Below, piece by piece: positions 56,860-64,000 of a DNA stretch of 64,000 nucleotides. Made by a program: the position numbers and the translations under genes. The DNA is from Rhizobium sp. P32RR-XVIII (GTDB lineage Bacteria; Pseudomonadota; Alphaproteobacteria; Rhizobiales; Rhizobiaceae), in the NCBI RefSeq assembly GCF_012641395.1, contig NZ_JABAIH010000001.1, positions 62,001 to 126,000 on the forward strand. Reading direction: 5' to 3'. Position 1 is the first letter of the stretch. Every line of letters begins with the position of its first letter. The notes under the pieces are model-generated. The model did not search any database. It was not told the origin of the DNA and saw only the letters and a list, made by a program, of their open reading frames with translations.

Positions 56860-58164
56860 ATGGCCAAGACCGATATCGCAAGACGCGTTTACAATCACGC
56901 GTGGAAGCTTGATCCCATCATCCGTAGCCTCATCGATACGGATTTCTACAAGCTTTTGATGCTGCAGATGATCTGGAAGCTCTATCCGGATGTCAACGCC
57001 ACGTTCACCCTGATCAACCGCACAAAACGCGTCCGTCTTGCTGAAGAGATAGACGAGGGGGAATTGCGCGAGCAGCTGGATCACGCGCGCACCCTGCGCC
57101 TTTCCAAGAAGGAGATGATCTGGCTTGCCGGTAACAGCTTCTACGGCCGGGCCCAGATCTTCGAGCCGGAGTTCCTCGCCTGGCTCTCTCATTTCCAGCT
57201 GCCGGAGTACGAGCTGTCGAAAAAGGACGGCCAGTATGTCCTCGACTTCCACGGCTCCTGGAAGGAAACGACGATGTGGGAAATCCCGGCGCTGGCAATC
57301 ATCAACGAGCTGCGCTCGCGCTCGGCGATGAGGGCGCTCGGTCCCTTTACGCTTGATGTGCTTTATGCACGCGCCAAAGCCAAGATGTGGTCGAAGGTGG
57401 AGCGGCTGCGCGAACTGCCCGGCTTGCGTATCTCCGACTTCGGTACGCGCCGCCGCCACAGCTTTCTTTGGCAGCGCTGGTGTGTCGAAGCGCTTAAGGA
57501 AGGGATCGGTCCCGCCTTCACCGGCACCAGCAACGTCTTGCTCGCAATGGACTCCGACCTCGAAGCGGTCGGCACGAATGCGCACGAGCTGCCGATGGTC
57601 ACGGCGGCCCTTACGAAGACCGACGAGGAGCTCAGCCATGCGCCCTACAAGGTGCTGCGCGACTGGAACAAGCTCTATGGCGGCAACCTTTTGATCGTTC
57701 TGCCGGATTCCTTCGGCACTGCCGCCTTCCTTCGCGACGCGCCGGAATGGGTGGCGGACTGGACCGGCTTCCGTCCTGACAGCGCGCCGCCGGTCGAAGG
57801 CGGCGAGAAGATCATTGAGTGGTGGAAGAAGATGGGGCGTGATCCGCGCCAGAAGCTGCTGATCTTTTCGGACGGCCTCGATGTCGATGCGATCATCGAC
57901 ACCTACAAGCATTTCGAAGGCCGCGTGCGCATGAGCTTCGGCTGGGGCACCAATCTGACCAACGATTTTTCGGGCTGCGCGCCGACCGAAATTTCCGGCC
58001 TCAACCCGATCTCGATCGTTTGCAAGGTCAGCGAGGCGAACGGCCACCCGGCGGTCAAGCTCTCCGACAATCCCCAAAAGGCAACTGGCGACCCGGCGGA
58101 GGTCGAGCGCTACCTCAAATTCTTCGGCGCGGAAGACCGCACGGAGCAGGCGGTTCTTGTTTGA
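56860..58164 (+). CDS. pncB: Nicotinate phosphoribosyltransferase
   Basis: Makes nicotinate mononucleotide from nicotinate and PRPP with ATP, in NAD salvage. The 434 residues are standard length. Recognisable blocks: [14 protein letters not shown] near the N-terminus, [14 protein letters not shown] and [10 protein letters not shown] around the active site, and [12 protein letters not shown] near the C-terminus. It uses the ATG at 56860. Confidence 0.94.
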   Translation: MAKTDIARRVYNHAWKLDPIIRSLIDTDFYKLLMLQMIWKLYPDVNATFTLINRTKRVRLAEEIDEGELREQLDHARTLRLSKKEMIWLAGNSFYGRAQIFEPEFLAWLSHFQLPEYELSKKDGQYVLDFHGSWKETTMWEIPALAIINELRSRSAMRALGPFTLDVLYARAKAKMWSKVERLRELPGLRISDFGTRRRHSFLWQRWCVEALKEGIGPAFTGTSNVLLAMDSDLEAVGTNAHELPMVTAALTKTDEELSHAPYKVLRDWNKLYGGNLLIVLPDSFGTAAFLRDAPEWVADWTGFRPDSAPPVEGGEKIIEWWKKMGRDPRQKLLIFSDGLDVDAIIDTYKHFEGRVRMSFGWGTNLTNDFSGCAPTEISGLNPISIVCKVSEANGHPAVKLSDNPQKATGDPAEVERYLKFFGAEDRTEQAVLV

Positions 58165-58170
58165 CGGGGA

Positions 58171-59136
58171 TCATGGCGCCGGCCAGTGCGGCCTAGCCTG
58201 CTCCTCGACCCGCCGACTTTTCCTCCGTGGCGCTGGTATAGTTGCATCCTCAAGCGACGTGGCGACCCCTAGTCGCTCGGCAAGCGAGCGCGCATCCTTC
58301 GGCGCACGCACCTTTACGTCGTTGTCGAAATAGACGTAGACGTCGCGACCCTTGGCCGAGGTTTTGCGGGGCGGCAATATGCGATTGGCATCCGCTGGCT
58401 CACGTCCGCCAGCCCATGCCGCGATCCGCTTGGCCCAGATATCGAGTGCTGCATCGTCGTAGCCGCTGACATAAAGCTGTTCTGACCCGTGAAGACGGCA
58501 GTAGACGAAGTCTGCAGTTACATCCATCAGGAGCGGCCACTGGACGGTGTCGGCGCAGACGAGCCCGACCTTGTGCTCGCGCAGCAATTCGACGAATTCC
58601 TTGGTGCAAAAACTGTCGTGGCGGATTTCCAAGGCGTGGCGAAGCGGCTGCTTCACATCACTCTCCAGCCAGTCGCGGCCGTTCAGCCGATCGTCATGCT
58701 GTTTCGCAAGTTTCGTCGCCTCGTCCGTGTCCTTTGGCAGCAATGCGAGGAATCGGGTGAAGAGCTCGGCATCGAATTTCATCTGCGGCGGAAACTGCCA
58801 GAGAATGGGCCCGAGCTTTGGCCCGAGCCGCAGAAGGCCGGATGCCATGAAGTTTGCAAGCGGCGTCTTGGTATCGCGAAGGCGCTTCAAATGCGTGATA
58901 TAGCGTGAGCCTTTGACGGCGAAGACGAAGCCGTCCGGTGTTGCCTCCCGCCAGCTTGCAAAGGCATCTGGCTTCTGCAATCCGTAGAACGTGCCGTTGA
59001 TTTCGATTGAGGGAAAATGCCGCGAGGCATAGTGCAACTCGCGCTTCTGCGTCAGGCCCTTCGGGTAAAATACCCCGCGCCACGGCGCGTAGGTCCAGCC
59101 GGATATGCCAATACGGACGATGCCTTTCCTTGTCAT
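58171..59136 (-). CDS. DUF72 (YecE-like) family protein
   Basis: A 321-residue protein with a TIM-barrel-like DUF72 domain. Family blocks: IGISGWTYAPWRGVFYPKGL, EINGTFYGLQ, FVFAVKGSRYITHLKRL, GPILWQFPPQMKFD, EIRHDSF and VYVYFDNDVKVRAPKDA. The function is unknown. It converges on pncB with a 6-base gap. The C-terminus is basic (PAPRRKSRRVEEQ). Confidence 0.82.
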   Translation of the reverse strand: MTRKGIVRIGISGWTYAPWRGVFYPKGLTQKRELHYASRHFPSIEINGTFYGLQKPDAFASWREATPDGFVFAVKGSRYITHLKRLRDTKTPLANFMASGLLRLGPKLGPILWQFPPQMKFDAELFTRFLALLPKDTDEATKLAKQHDDRLNGRDWLESDVKQPLRHALEIRHDSFCTKEFVELLREHKVGLVCADTVQWPLLMDVTADFVYCRLHGSEQLYVSGYDDAALDIWAKRIAAWAGGREPADANRILPPRKTSAKGRDVYVYFDNDVKVRAPKDARSLAERLGVATSLEDATIPAPRRKSRRVEEQARPHWPAP

Positions 59137-59193
59137 GGAAGACAAACTGACCGCGCGGACGCTTGTTCCCCGCCGTGCGTATCGTCAAGGCAT

Positions 59194-59385
59194 TCAGGCT
59201 TGCGGTTTCGGCTTTTCTTCCGCTTCGCGGATAGCAGCTTCGTGATACCAGCAATCGAACGCAGCATCGCAGATATCCGGATCGATATCGAGCGGCTGGC
59301 GGATGCCAAGGCGTTCGCCCCGCCCGCGGAATTTTACAGGGAACTGATAGATCTTCGCGGATTCGCGGTGAAGATTTGCTGGCAT
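59194..59385 (-). CDS. gstI: GstI-like glutamine synthetase translational inhibitor (DUF2735)
   Basis: A 63-residue protein (MPANLHRESAKIYQFPVKFR ... ) of the DUF2735 group, just upstream of and divergent from glnII. In Rhizobium leguminosarum the 63-residue GstI at this position blocks translation of glnII mRNA and is repressed by NtrC under nitrogen limitation; length, position and orientation all match. The ATG at 59385 follows GGAAGG; an in-frame ATG at 59439 would overshoot the family length. Confidence 0.85.
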   Translation of the reverse strand: MPANLHRESAKIYQFPVKFRGRGERLGIRQPLDIDPDICDAAFDCWYHEAAIREAEEKPKPQA

Positions 59386-59427
59386 CGAATCGCCTTCCAT
59401 CATCTGCGCATGCCGGTTGTAGGGCAA

Positions 59428-59449
59428 TGATGATAGCAATTGCTCATCA
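59428..59449. promoter_or_regulatory. Palindrome upstream of gstI
   Basis: TGATGA-T-AGCAATTGCT-C-ATCA: a 10-bp perfect core AGCAATTGCT with symmetric flanks, about 50 bases before the gstI start. It could be part of gstI control. No clear NtrC site (TGCACC-N5-GGTGCA) was found by eye. Confidence 0.4.
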
Positions 59450-59686
59450 TTTACGCAAACAGCCTAAAAATACGGCAATAGCTGTGAGATTCATAAGCAC
59501 TTGATAAAGCGCGGAAATATCGGCCAGTGTTTGCATCTTTTTGGAGCGTTTGGCATTCGAACGGAAAACGTTCGGCGACCCGGCGGGTTCCACGCCATAA
59601 TCCCTCGCTTTTCTTGAACGTTGGTGGTTGACGGGACGGCGATGGCGGGTGCGCGTTTTGTCGCAGTCGGGGCCCCCTCTTCGAAC

Positions 59687-59702
59687 TGGCACGGCGCATG
59701 CT
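59687..59702 (+). promoter_or_regulatory. Sigma-54 promoter of glnII
   Basis: TGGCACGGCGCATGCT has the invariant GG and GC doublets ten bases apart, as in TGGCAC-N5-TTGCW. The start point would be near 59713, leaving a leader of about 75 bases for GstI action. glnII of Rhizobium is known to be NtrC/sigma-54 driven. Confidence 0.72.
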
Positions 59703-59788
59703 TGTTATGAGCCAACCGGTGGTGATCAAGCACACGCTTAGCGGTCGCTTTCGGGATTTGCTCACACCTACGTTTGAGAGACTGGCCA

Positions 59789-60829
59789 ATGACAAAGTAT
59801 AAGCTCGAGTACATCTGGCTCGATGGGTACACACCGGCGCCGAACCTGCGCGGCAAAACGCAGATCAAGGAATTTGACGCGTTTCCGACACTCGATCAGC
59901 TTCCGCTGTGGGGCTTCGATGGTTCCTCCACGATGCAGGCCGAGGGCCGCAGCTCTGACTGCGTGCTGAAGCCCGTCGCGGTTTATCCGGATCCGGCGCG
60001 CACGAACGGCGTTCTCGTGATGTGCGAAGTCATGATGCCCGATGGCGTCACGCCGCATCCGTCCAACAGCCGCGCGACCATCCTCGACGACGAGGATGCA
60101 TGGTTCGGCTTCGAGCAGGAATACTTCTTCTACGAAAACGGCCGCCCGCTCGGCTTCCCGGAGCAGGGCTATCCGGCTCCGCAGGGTCCGTATTACTGCG
60201 GCGTCGGCTCTGCCAATGTTGGCCCGGTTGCTCGCGAAATCGTCGAAGAGCATCTCGACCTCTGCCTCGCTGCCGGCATCAATCATGAAGGCATCAACGC
60301 CGAAGTGGCCAAGGGCCAGTGGGAATTCCAGATTTTCGGCAAGGGCTCCAAGAAGGCCGCCGACCAGATCTGGATGGCGCGCTACCTGCTGCAGCGCCTC
60401 ACTGAAAAGTACGGCATCGACATCGAGTATCACTGCAAGCCGCTCGGCGACACCGATTGGAACGGTTCGGGCATGCACTGCAACTTCTCGACCAAGTTCA
60501 TGCGCGAAGTCGGCGGCAAGGCCTACTTCGAAGCTCTGATGGCTCAGTTCGACAAGAACCTGATGGCCCATATCGACGTTTACGGTCCGGACAACCACCT
60601 GCGTCTGACCGGCAAGCACGAGACGGCTCCGTGGAACAAGTTCTCCTACGGCGTTGCTGACCGCGGCGCCTCGATCCGCGTTCCGCATTCCTTCGTCAAG
60701 AACGACTACCGCGGCTATCTGGAAGACCGTCGCCCGAACTCCCAGGGCTGCCCCTACCAGATCGCGTCTCAGGTCCTGAAGACGATCTCGGAAGTTCCGA
60801 CCGCCGGCTTCGCTGCGGCTGCAGCCTAA
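59789..60829 (+). CDS. glnII: Glutamine synthetase II (eukaryotic type)
   Basis: ATP-dependent ammonium assimilation. The 346 residues are of the GSII type: short, without the adenylylation Tyr loop of GSI. Blocks: YIWLDG near the N-terminus, GFDGSSTMQAEGRSSDCVL, FGFEQEYFFYENGRPLGF, NGSGMHCNFSTK and NKFSYGVADRGASIRVP. The start is ATG 59789 with only a weak GAGAG site, fitting translational control. It is regulated by NtrC at the sigma-54 promoter and probably by GstI. Confidence 0.97.
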   Translation: MTKYKLEYIWLDGYTPAPNLRGKTQIKEFDAFPTLDQLPLWGFDGSSTMQAEGRSSDCVLKPVAVYPDPARTNGVLVMCEVMMPDGVTPHPSNSRATILDDEDAWFGFEQEYFFYENGRPLGFPEQGYPAPQGPYYCGVGSANVGPVAREIVEEHLDLCLAAGINHEGINAEVAKGQWEFQIFGKGSKKAADQIWMARYLLQRLTEKYGIDIEYHCKPLGDTDWNGSGMHCNFSTKFMREVGGKAYFEALMAQFDKNLMAHIDVYGPDNHLRLTGKHETAPWNKFSYGVADRGASIRVPHSFVKNDYRGYLEDRRPNSQGCPYQIASQVLKTISEVPTAGFAAAAA

Positions 60830-60860
60830 GCGTAAGCCCTCGGGCTTTCCTCCCCAAGGG

Positions 60861-60888
60861 CGCCGGCTGCCTCGCAGCCGGCGTTTTT
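60861..60888 (+). terminator. Rho-independent terminator of glnII
   Basis: CGCCGGCTGC (60861-60870) pairs perfectly with GCAGCCGGCG (60874-60883) around CTC, then TTTTTG. It is 31 bases after the stop. Confidence 0.85.
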
Positions 60889-61007
60889 GTTTTAACAAGC
60901 CTCTAGTTCGGCGCATCTTCCTGCTTCACCATGCGTTTCCATGCTGGAGGACGCCCGATGAGCCAGATACGAATTTATCAACGATCTGAGCCGCAGGTTT
61001 TCGCGGC

Positions 61008-61781
61008 ATGAAGATCGCCACCTATAACGTCAACGGCATCAATGGCCGCCTTCCCGTGCTGCTCCGTTGGCTGAAGATCGCAAAGCCCGACATCGTCTGC
61101 CTGCAGGAACTCAAGGCGCCGGACGACAGGTTCCCGCGCAAGGAGCTGCAAGCCGCCGGCTATGGCGCGGCCTGGCATGGCCAGAGGAGCTGGAACGGCG
61201 TGGCGATATTGGCGCGCGGCGCGACACCGGTGCTGACGAGGCGGGGATTGCCCTATGACCCTGACGACAGCCACAGCCGCTATATCGAGGCTGCAGTGAA
61301 CGGCATCCTGATCGGTTGCTTGTATCTGCCGAACGGCAACCCTGCGCCAGGGCCGAAATGGGAATACAAGCTCCGCTGGTTCGAGCGCTTGCATGAATAT
61401 GCAGCCGAATTGCTCGCTCTCGATGTGCCCGTGGCGCTTGTCGGCGATTACAACGTCATGCCTACCGAGCTCGACGTCTACAAACCGGAGCGCTGGGTGG
61501 ACGACGCGCTTTTCCGTCCCGAGGTGCGCGAGGCGTTTCACGCGCTCGTACAGCAAGGCTGGACGGATGCGATCCGCAAGCTGCATCCGGACGAGCAGAT
61601 ATTCACATTCTGGGATTACTTCAGGAACGCCTGGGGCCGGAATGCCGGTCTTCGGCTTGATCATTTTCTCCTCAGCCCGGCTCTTGCGGAACGATTGCAA
61701 ATCGGCGAGGTCGACAAGCAGGTCCGCGGCTGGGAGCATGCGAGCGATCATGCCCCGGTCTGGATCGAGCTCACGGACTAG
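61008..61781 (+). CDS. xthA: Exodeoxyribonuclease III
   Basis: AP endonuclease and 3'-5' exonuclease for base excision repair. The 257 residues have MKIATYNVNGINGR at the start, the metal-binding Glu in VCLQELKAPD, the Asn-Asp pairs in GDYNVMPTELD, and the terminal GWEHASDHAPVWIEL with catalytic His. It follows the glnII terminator by 119 bases. Confidence 0.92.
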   Translation: MKIATYNVNGINGRLPVLLRWLKIAKPDIVCLQELKAPDDRFPRKELQAAGYGAAWHGQRSWNGVAILARGATPVLTRRGLPYDPDDSHSRYIEAAVNGILIGCLYLPNGNPAPGPKWEYKLRWFERLHEYAAELLALDVPVALVGDYNVMPTELDVYKPERWVDDALFRPEVREAFHALVQQGWTDAIRKLHPDEQIFTFWDYFRNAWGRNAGLRLDHFLLSPALAERLQIGEVDKQVRGWEHASDHAPVWIELTD

Positions 61782-61835
61782 CACGAGCACGGAGGAAAAG
61801 ATTCCTTCAATCATCGAAACCGGCTATGGTGAAGC

Positions 61836-63077
61836 ATGGCACAACGAGCAGGCAGCGCTGACCTTCCTTTGCATGGCGGCAGAGTTCCGAGATGGCTCGG
61901 TGAGCGGATGACGAAGCTCGGCGCGGTAATCACGGAAGCGGTCGTCCATCATTACGGCCGCGACGAACTGCTGCGGCGTCTCGCCCACCCCTTCTGGTTC
62001 CAGTCCTTCGGCGCTGTCATGGGCATGGATTGGCATTCGTCGGGCATAACCACCAGTGTGCTGGGCGCTCTCAAGCGCGGGCTGACGCCGCTTTCGGGCG
62101 AGCTTGGTCTGCATGTCTGCGGCGGCCGTGGTTCGCATTCCCGCAAGACCCCGGATGAGCTCGTCGCAATCGGCAATCGCGTCGGTTTCGACGGTGGTTC
62201 GCTTGCGACGGCGAGCAGGCTTGTCGCCAAGGTCGACAGCGCCGCCGTTCAGGATGGCTTCGATCTCTATCTCCATGGCTTCATTGTCACCGACGACGGC
62301 AAATGGGTTGTCGTCCAGCAGGGCATGAACGGCGACAAGCGCCAGGCGCGGCGCTATCACTGGCTGTCGGAAGGTCTCGAAAGTTTCGTCGATTCACCGC
62401 ATGCCGCAATCGAAGGCCGCAGCCAGGGCAATATCATCAATCTCGCCGACAGGCGCGCCGAGCGCTCGCGCAGCGGACAGCTCGAGCTTCTGGCAACACT
62501 CGGCCCGGATCGCATCGTGCAGCAGGCAGCCGCTCTGGCGCTCGACAGCTCCAAGCCTTCGCCGCAGCCGGACCAGCCGCTTCTGCCGCATCTCGTCATG
62601 CCGGCCCATCACGATGTTCGCGAAAAGGACGTCAATATGAGGCGCCTGCACGGCAATCTCGCCGCGGCTGCCGATCGCGGACCGGAAGATTTCGAGCAGC
62701 TTCTGCTCGTGCCCGGCGTCGGAGCCCGAACGGTGCAGGCGCTGGCGATGGTAGCCGAAGTGGTTCACGGCGCGCCCTGCCGCTTCTCCGATCCTGCGCG
62801 CTTCTCGCTCGCCCATGGCGGCAAGGACCGGCATCCTTTTCCTGTCCCGCTGAAGGTCTATGACGAGACGATCAAGGTGATGAAATCGGCGGTTCAAAAA
62901 GGCAGGCTCGGCCGCGAAGAGGAATTGCAGTCGCTGAAGCGCCTCGACGATCAGTCCCGCGAGCTGGAGCGATATGTCACCGGTCCCGATCTCAAGGAAA
63001 TCGTCGCCGGCGAGTTCCGCAATTCACCCGACTGGGGCGGCAGAAGCGTCTTCGGCTGGGAAGGCAAGGATCGCTAG
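61836..63077 (+). CDS. DUF763 family protein
   Basis: A 413-residue protein of DUF763, a family shared by archaea and scattered bacteria. Blocks: SADLPLHGGRVPRWLGERM, HPFWFQSFGAVMGMDWHSSGITTSVLGAL, GGRGSHSRKTP and DLYLHGFIVTDDGKWVVVQQGM. A helix-hairpin-helix-like segment lies at about 288-310 (LLLVPGVGARTVQALAMVAE), suggesting DNA binding. It lies 54 bases after xthA, same strand. Function unknown. Confidence 0.82.
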   Translation: MAQRAGSADLPLHGGRVPRWLGERMTKLGAVITEAVVHHYGRDELLRRLAHPFWFQSFGAVMGMDWHSSGITTSVLGALKRGLTPLSGELGLHVCGGRGSHSRKTPDELVAIGNRVGFDGGSLATASRLVAKVDSAAVQDGFDLYLHGFIVTDDGKWVVVQQGMNGDKRQARRYHWLSEGLESFVDSPHAAIEGRSQGNIINLADRRAERSRSGQLELLATLGPDRIVQQAAALALDSSKPSPQPDQPLLPHLVMPAHHDVREKDVNMRRLHGNLAAAADRGPEDFEQLLLVPGVGARTVQALAMVAEVVHGAPCRFSDPARFSLAHGGKDRHPFPVPLKVYDETIKVMKSAVQKGRLGREEELQSLKRLDDQSRELERYVTGPDLKEIVAGEFRNSPDWGGRSVFGWEGKDR

Positions 63078-63144
63078 CCCTGCGAAAGCGCGTGGATAGG
63101 AGTACCGCAGGTCCGAATTTGGAATGTCCAAAATCCGGAAACGA

Positions 63145-64000
63145 TCATCTGTTAGCATGACTAAGACGCGCAAGACGCGCATAGAGGCTGTCCTTTTGGG
63201 AAAGGCCGTCATGATTGCCTTCCTCCACAACCCGGCCATCCTGCATGACAACGATCTTGTCGGCGCCAACAACAGTCGACAGCCGATGGGCAATGACGAC
63301 AACTGTACGGCCCACCATCGCCTCATCGAGCGCCTTCTGAACAGCGGCTTCCGATTCCGTATCGAGTGCTGACGTCGCTTCGTCGAGGAGGAGGATGGGC
63401 GCGTTGCGGACCAGGGCGCGCGCGATCGAAAGGCGTTGCCGCTGACCGCCCGAAAGCGTGACGCCATTTTCGCCGACAGGCGTATCGTAGCCCTGGGGTT
63501 GGGCGAGAATGAAGTCGTGGGCGTAGGCAAGTCCTGCGGCGCGCTCCACCTCCTCATCGCTCGCCTCGGGACGGCCGTAGCGGATGTTGTCGCGGATCGT
63601 GCCCTCGAAGAGATATGGCTGCTGGGAAACATAGGCCAGCTGCTCGCGCAGCGACTGCTTCGTCACGTGGGCAATATCCTGGCCATCGATCAAAATCTCT
63701 CCCGCCCTCGGGTCGTAGAACCGCGGAATGAGGGTGATGATCGTCGACTTTCCGGCTCCGGAAGGACCAACAAGCGCCGTCGTCTTGCCGCCCTCGGCAA
63801 CGAAGCTGACCTCTTTGAGGACCTCATCGTGACCATAGCCGAAGGATACATTGCGGAACTCGATCCGGGTGTCGGTGACGACCAGCGGCTTCGCATCGGG
63901 CAGATCGCGCTGGTGCAGTTCCGTATCGAGGAGTTCATAGATCATTTCAGCGTTGGTAACAGCGGTGGCTAGCTGAACCGGCACCCTCGCCAGCCGTCGA
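63145..64000 (-). CDS. MsbA-like ABC exporter, C-terminal part (cut by right edge)
   Basis: The frame is open through base 64000, so the N-terminal transmembrane part is outside the window. The visible about 285 residues are the NBD: Walker A LVGPSGAGKSTI, signature [17 protein letters not shown], Walker B APILLLDEATSALD. It is a close paralogue of the exporter at 42741-44525; long stretches of the NBD are identical at protein level. It is tail-to-tail with the DUF763 gene. Confidence 0.9.
   Translation of the reverse strand, partial: RRLARVPVQLATAVTNAEMIYELLDTELHQRDLPDAKPLVVTDTRIEFRNVSFGYGHDEVLKEVSFVAEGGKTTALVGPSGAGKSTIITLIPRFYDPRAGEILIDGQDIAHVTKQSLREQLAYVSQQPYLFEGTIRDNIRYGRPEASDEEVERAAGLAYAHDFILAQPQGYDTPVGENGVTLSGGQRQRLSIARALVRNAPILLLDEATSALDTESEAAVQKALDEAMVGRTVVVIAHRLSTVVGADKIVVMQDGRVVEEGNHDGLSQKDSLYARLARLSHANR

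Noticed and set aside
59520-59600. Possible NtrC site with TGCATC-N5-GGAGCG near 59530
   Set aside because: The symmetry is too poor compared with TGCACC-N5-GGTGCA to call by eye.
1-64000. Search for tRNA, rRNA, CRISPR arrays, insertion sequences, integrases and prophage genes
   Set aside because: None seen; neither spaced direct repeats nor transposase-like frames occur, and almost all sequence is accounted for by core genes.

Overview
The window is high-GC, densely packed chromosomal DNA from an alphaproteobacterium of the order Hyphomicrobiales, most likely Rhizobium or a close relative. The evidence is a eukaryote-type glutamine synthetase II (glnII) paired with a 63-residue GstI-like gene, Irr next to fabIBA, a PhoCDET/PhnCDEE-type transporter with two permeases, a rhizobial RpoH-type promoter before dnaK, and a RIME-like extragenic palindrome. 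I see no tRNA, rRNA, CRISPR array, insertion sequence or prophage; this is mostly core genome with some accessory loci (hicAB, C-P lyase, a TetR/isochorismatase pair).

Layout. 1-5.6 kb: truB (cut by the left edge), rpsO, pnp, an RsmC-like rRNA methyltransferase and a hicAB toxin-antitoxin pair. 5.6-9 kb: fabI-fabB-fabA (unsaturated fatty acid synthesis) divergent from irr. 9-12 kb: a TRIC-type membrane protein, a secreted protein, a YdcF-like protein, a PraR-like HTH regulator and a small orphan. 12-18 kb: dnaJ-dnaK with a heat-shock promoter, and a class A penicillin-binding protein. 18-22 kb: a 49-codon small ORF, an SH3b secreted protein, an M20 dipeptidase, a MarR regulator, and a three-hairpin small RNA whose size and position fit the alpha-r7 family. 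22-27.6 kb: polA and an ftsK-like translocase without a membrane domain. 28-41 kb: a full phosphonate regulon on the minus strand, phnGHIJKL - acetyltransferase - phnCDEE - DUF1045 - phnM - phnN, with phnF divergent and Pho-box and PhnF-type operator sequences. 41-46 kb: gpmA, dapB, an MsbA-like exporter, glucokinase and methylglyoxal synthase. 46-49 kb: MepA-like endopeptidase, cytochrome b561, and an isochorismatase-like hydrolase divergent from a TetR regulator with twin operators. 49-56 kb: the yejABEF peptide importer and ghrA. 56-64 kb: pncB, a DUF72 protein, gstI/glnII, xthA, a DUF763 protein and a second MsbA-like exporter cut by the right edge.

How the parts work together. The phosphonate block takes up organophosphonates (PhnCDEE), loads them onto ATP and breaks the C-P bond (PhnGHIJ with PhnKL, PhnM) and recycles the ribose product (PhnN), under predicted phosphate (PhoB) and PhnF control. 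The glnII/gstI pair is a nitrogen-controlled divergent locus in which the small protein is known from Rhizobium leguminosarum to block GSII translation. FabA/FabB make unsaturated fatty acids and FabI completes each elongation cycle.

The observations most worth following are the predicted loss of all four proofreading metal ligands in PolA, the small RNA between marR and polA, two other orphan rho-independent terminators that imply unannotated short transcripts, the twin palindromic operators at the TetR gene, and the anchor-less FtsK.
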